This document shows positions 55,001 to 61,000 of a DNA stretch of 64,000 nucleotides, piece after piece. Source of the stretch: Saxidomus purpurata. Its lineage: Eukaryota; Mollusca; Bivalvia; Venerida; Veneridae. Position numbers and translations under genes: made by a program. Below the pieces are notes generated by a model. The model had not been told where the DNA came from. It did no database searches and saw nothing but the letters and a program-made list of their open reading frames with translations. The stretch covers positions 34,255,463-34,319,462 of the forward strand of contig JAFMSR010000001.1 of the NCBI GenBank assembly GCA_022818135.1, read 5' to 3'. The stretch's first letter is position 1, and each line of letters begins with the position of its first letter.

Positions 55001-58000
55001 TGCTAGACTAAATACGTCTGTCAATCTACGTGAGATAATGAAGTAATTAAATTGATTTGTGGTATTAAATGCATTGACAAGTTCATGCAATTTAAGCCGT
55101 GTAATTTGTTTTTGAAATGTATAGGCATAAAACTACTTTCAAAGATAAAACATGACACCAAAGTCATTGTTATAGAATGTTATTATCCCCTCCACATGCG
55201 GAGGGAAAATGTTTTGACGTTGTATGTCTGTCCGCCAGTCCGTCCGTCCGTCCATCGGACCGTCCGTTGCTATAAGTAAGGAACAAAAGGATATAATTTG
55301 TAAAGTATTACTACGTAGAGACTGATTCACAACACACATAGCTAACACACATAGGCACTATTTAAATAACTGGTGACTTATAGGCCCGTTGGGCCGGGTG
55401 TTTCCTTTATTTATTTACCATGACTCTGTTACGTTATGCACATGCCACTATAATAAACTATTTACTTACTTACTTACTTACGTAGTTCATTTACCGTTTA
55501 TTTGCATGTAAAATAGTTTCTTGTATTATAATTGAATATATTTAACAGTAACAAACTTCTAGTACAATTTCGGTTTACATCGTCACAACTCCAAACACAG
55601 TTTTAGTCTAAATCGTAAGCATATGTTCTATTTTATCAATTCTAAATTCCCGTAGCGAGATTAAAATCATAGCTTTCCGCCCTAACTAACTAACTTGCTC
55701 TCTAACTTTCTTAAGTACACAGTTTATATTACCAAGTTGAAGTCTGGCGACTGTCACACGGTTGTCATATTACATGTACTTTATTTTCCTGCATGAATAT
55801 GCACTTTTGGAATGACATACACATGTAACAGGCACACCTGCATCAGTACAAGGCCCCAATAAATTCGTGACCATCCCGTCATATGAAAGTAAACTGTAAA
55901 CAATATTTCATATAAAATAAGTACAAGGAATTTGTAAGATTAAAAATAACTATTTTTAAAGCATATCGTTATAGATTTTGTCTTGAATAATTGTTGTTAC
56001 ATTATAAATTTCGTGAAACTTAAATTAAGTATACAATAGCAGAGCTTCACGGGGTACGCGCAACTTTCATCAGTATTGGCTTAGTATCTCCAGAGAAATT
56101 ACCTTTTAATTTTTTTTTCTATATTAAATATGAAAACACTAAAAATATACTTATCTGCAATTGGTTATCAAAAGTTCATTGTAATTGGCTCTAATGATTT
56201 AATAATAACTCTTTCTAGTATCCACACCCTGCTTTTTAGAAATGAGGCTCAAAACGGTGTGTAGCACTTTTCGTTAATATCTTATACAGAAACTTAAGAA
56301 TGATGTTTTTCATTTCTGAAACTTCTAGTCCTGATGCCACCTAAAACAACATAGTTCTGTACGACTGTAACATGCAGAAAAAAGAAATTGGCTTTTTTAC
56401 AGAAATGAGGCCCTTAAGGGGGGTGTAGTGTTTTTCTTATATAAATATTATACACACAAACTAAAGCATTCTTGTTGTCTGAAACTTGTAGTACTGATTT
56501 TTATTGATGCGTATCCCCTCTGAGATAAAGCCCCAGTTTCTGAAGATATTTTGAAAATTCTTCTTCTATTTTTTTCTGAAACAGACAGACCAATACACTT
56601 TTCAGTTATTTGTTCCATTTGGCGGGGAATATGAATTCACTGAATTTGTATTTAAATTACAATTAAAGCAAACCCTTAATTCGCAAAGATTTAGTAAATT
56701 TTACAGCTTCTTTGTACGTCTAGAAATATGTTTAAAATAAAATTTTAACGTTCATACGTAAAATGCAAAAAAATGTGTGTCTGCATTGGTGAAGAGATTT
56801 AAATGCCTTTCAAACCGTAGAATGAGTCTAAAACTCGCTTCTGTAGGCACTGACTTTTTTCTAAGGTAAATTGCCTCAATAAAAAGCTTTCATCAGAGTT
56901 ATTTTTTTTTTCTTGTTTTATTGTTGTTTTTTAAAAGTAGTAAGATATTAACTAAAGAAATGAAACAATACCATTTCAAATCCACTCACTGTCAAAGTTA
57001 CTTTTTTGAACAGGGCCAATGGCAATTGGGATATAATAAAAGACTTGCTATATATTGATAAATCTACCAATCAAATGAGGTTTGGAAATGTTGACTTAGA
57101 GCACAGGGATGAAGTAAAGTCAAAAGTGAGAGCCACAAATGGTGCCCAAGATGTAGTGGAAGTGGAAACTGACGGATTCCTGGTAGACCTAACACCTCCT
57201 ATTGCGGAATATATCAATGATGGAGAAAATGAGTTCCATGATATAGAATTTCAGGTACATCTGCATATTCATGTACAAATACAATATGTAAGATATGAAA
57301 TTGTTTTTTTAATCTTCTGAAGCTATGGTTATATGGTTGCAAATTTATGGCGGTAGCGGGACATACCCCTAAGTATAGTTACATAATTATATACTCCATT
57401 CAGATAAATCATGAATTAATCAGTCTAAGCAAAAACACTTTTTAGCCTGTATGAATGCATTTCTCCATATGGAAAGTAAACAAAAACTCGTAGATCACAA
57501 CAAAATGTTTTATTTCGATTGACAGGGGAGTTTTAGTTACTCATCATGCATAACCTTTTCAGACATTTCTTAATATAAATTATATAAAAAGGAAAATATT
57601 ATACTCTTAATATTCGATTTGTGGAAAGGGCTTGTAAAAGAATTCATGTATAATCAAGACAACTTCTACGGACTGTAAATATTTACAAACAAAACACGTC
57701 AAAATACACTATAATAATGTATAAACCTATATGATTTATATATTTCAGTCTGATACGTCAGCACTGACAGTTAGTTTCAAGTTTTACGATGCAGAATCTG
57801 CGTTAAATAGTCTGTATCTCCAGATATATGAGCAGTCACAAGGACATACTAGACAGATTTTCCCAGGTTGAACAATTTTCCTTTACAATTTAAACTTTAA
57901 TTGATAAAAAGTACGGTATTTTAGCTGACAATAGTAAGTATTGCTTGTAGTAAGCTGTTTTGGATGTTTGATTTCCGTCATCAGTTAATCAATCATTCTT

Positions 58001-61000
58001 TGAAAGCCTTAGCCCATCAAAATAGTATTGAACAAACGTCTGAAGAATATATCTTGGATGGTCCTTTTCCTAAATGGTTCTGCTTAGCTGCACACTAAGA
58101 GTATCCTATACACGTTCTCGAATGTCTTCTCAGCAGCATGTTATGACTGTCAGATCTACAACTGTTGAAAGACAAGGTAAGTAAAGTGATCCCTATAGCA
58201 CTGATCAACAGCTTGCAAACAGAAAAACTATTTTTTCAACTATGCTAAAAAGCAGCGAACGAGTTACTCGCTGCAGCTTATATATTGACAGAATAAAGAC
58301 GATGATAGATTTTGCCTAGTAAAGGACCTCTCTTATTCAATAAGTTAGACATGCATGTATATCTACCACAAACTCAAATCAAACGTAAAAAACAGGTAAT
58401 ATGGTGAGTCCGAAATTACCGCAGTTGTACTAATCAACGTTTTTGAAGTCAGAACAGAGAGAACCTAAGTATTAGCGACAAAGCTAAGCAAGCAATGGAT
58501 ACAAAACTATCATCTTTCATTCCGTTTAGTTCTAGTGACTTAAGTGAAAGGCGTCATAGAGTCCTCAATTGGAGTAGCCTCTCCTTTAACAACCAATCCG
58601 TTTTTCACTAAACTTCATACAAAAATTAATCGGATCTTCCATTAAGTTACTACAATGATTTCACTTTGTTATTAAGTATTGTCTACAACGTTAAAACAGA
58701 AAATATTTCTTAATGATTTCCACTCGAAATAATTGCATAAAACGGTTATCTAAAGGACCCTCTATCAAGATAGAATCTTACAATATGTGGGAGCAAGGAA
58801 CGGACTAATTTTCATTATCTTTTAGTGAGCGTGTTAAACCTGATATGGAATAATTATCATATTCAGGAATGGTAGTTTTTAAATATTTTGATGTTCACCT
58901 TATTAAACTCGAAATGTGTTTAACCCCTGGCATCAACAGTATGAGAAACAAGAATTACATATGAAACAACATAACGATATACATTAATAATTATATAGAA
59001 AATAATGGAGAATGGACTGAGCTTTCCGAAAGCAACATTACTCAGTTTAAACAGTCAGGACTTCTGCTGACGTCCGGACGAAAGTACATAACACGTATCC
59101 GTGCTATAAACGGCGCTGGTCTCGAATCAACTTACGAATCGAATGGTTTAATCATTGACGATTCCCAGCCAAAGGTAGATATCTACATTCTATACTTTAT
59201 TTCTGGTGTTCCATGTTGTTAATGCACTGTTAGTTAACACATTTTGGAAACTATTTAACCGTTCCGATTCCTTTCTTTGTAAAGATTGGATCAAGGTAGA
59301 TGTAAGTTCTAAAAATGATATGTATACACTAAACATAAATGCTCAGTACTCGTATCATACATGTACAATTACAATGAAAAGATGTAATTTAGTTACACGT
59401 GTGATATAAAACCTCGAATCTGCTCAACTTCTAACATACGTTTAGAGTTTTACAATGTAATAAAAAAACGAATTCATAATAAAAAAAAATTGATTGTAAT
59501 GTGTTTCTATTATATTAAATGGAAATTTTTTAACACATTGAATCGCACTCCTTGAACTTTGCTAAAGCGACAACATATATGGTTCTTTTTGCTTCTACCA
59601 ATTTCATAAAGAAAACTGAGTACTTAGCTGTTTTGGACAGTGTATTTTATTTTGTAAAATAGATAGTTAGAAATATGGTGATAGTAAATCAAAGTCGAAC
59701 ACCAGGGACTATAAAAGCTTGATATCTGTTCTCAAAGAAAATATTCTCACCGTCGTCTGTATTTATGTGAGTTATTTGTACATTTGACATATTAGATAAG
59801 ATGGGTAAATGTCGGTGTTCTGAGTGGAGAAGAAGAGAATGTGGATGGCATTGTTTTGCAGTCAGATCATAATGGAATAAAAGTATCATGGAGAGCAACT
59901 GATCCACAGTCTGGAATATCCACTGTAATGTATGCCGTGGGCAGCACTGAAGGTACAGGAGTACTATATGAACAATACGTACCAGTATTATGGCGGTATT
60001 CAATTTCTATTTAATTTTAGTGGATGGAGACATATTGATTTGGTGCTGTCTGACTTGCTGGCTGGTTGATGCCTGTGTTGTCAGCGCAAAACCTTCTACA
60101 CACCTGGATAGACTTTGTAGAAATGTTCTGTGTAACTTATCGTCGGTTGAGGGATAATTAATGGAGTGATTGTCCTTTTTGTAAACCCTCACCCCTTTTT
60201 AAGTTCGTCCCCACAACTCCTTTTACACCTATAGTCAGATTTCAACCTCATATGAATGATCAGCGCGAAGCCTAGTTGTAAACGCCTTCTGCATTTATGA
60301 GTTCACTGATTAATATTCTTTTGACTACAGTCACTTTTTTTCAATATTTTTAATTCATAACACACATACCTGTCTATACTTCATTGTAAAGTGGAGGAAG
60401 ACTACGGTTTGTTTAAAAAGGACCTCAATTTTTTTTTCAGCAATCATAATGCACGCATAAAGAAAAGTTAATATTTCTGGATTTTAGTTTGTATTTTGTT
60501 AGCAATATTGCTTACTCATTTAACTAGAGATGTTCGTATAACTTAATTGAGTTGTACTGGATTATTCAAGAAAATGAAACTCTTGTAATATCACGCTTTT
60601 TTGTTATAATTAGACCACGATGCTTTTATAGACCATATCATCATATTTACAGGTAGCACTGACATTATTGGATGGACTTTGCATAAAGATTCATTAAGCA
60701 GTGTATACATACCATGTATTCTTGAAGATACAGATCAATCCACCAATCAGCCATTGTATTACGTAACATTAATGGTACTAAATGGCGCAGGATCATGGAG
60801 TGACAGCCAAACATCATCGCCAATAATCGTTGTTCCTCAAGATGTCACTGGTAATCAGGTTTAAATAAACATGTGTATTGGGGAGAGTTAAAACATATTG
60901 ACATTTTGAATAACGGTAACTCAGACTTTTTCTACAAATTTATCTAAATGCATCGATACTGTTACAAGATTTTAAAGTTGTTTTTTTTTCTCAACGAAAT

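Noticed and set aside
58137..58175. Exon-like segment with AG and GT borders
   Set aside because: The required phase contains a stop codon, and the flanking exons join correctly without it.
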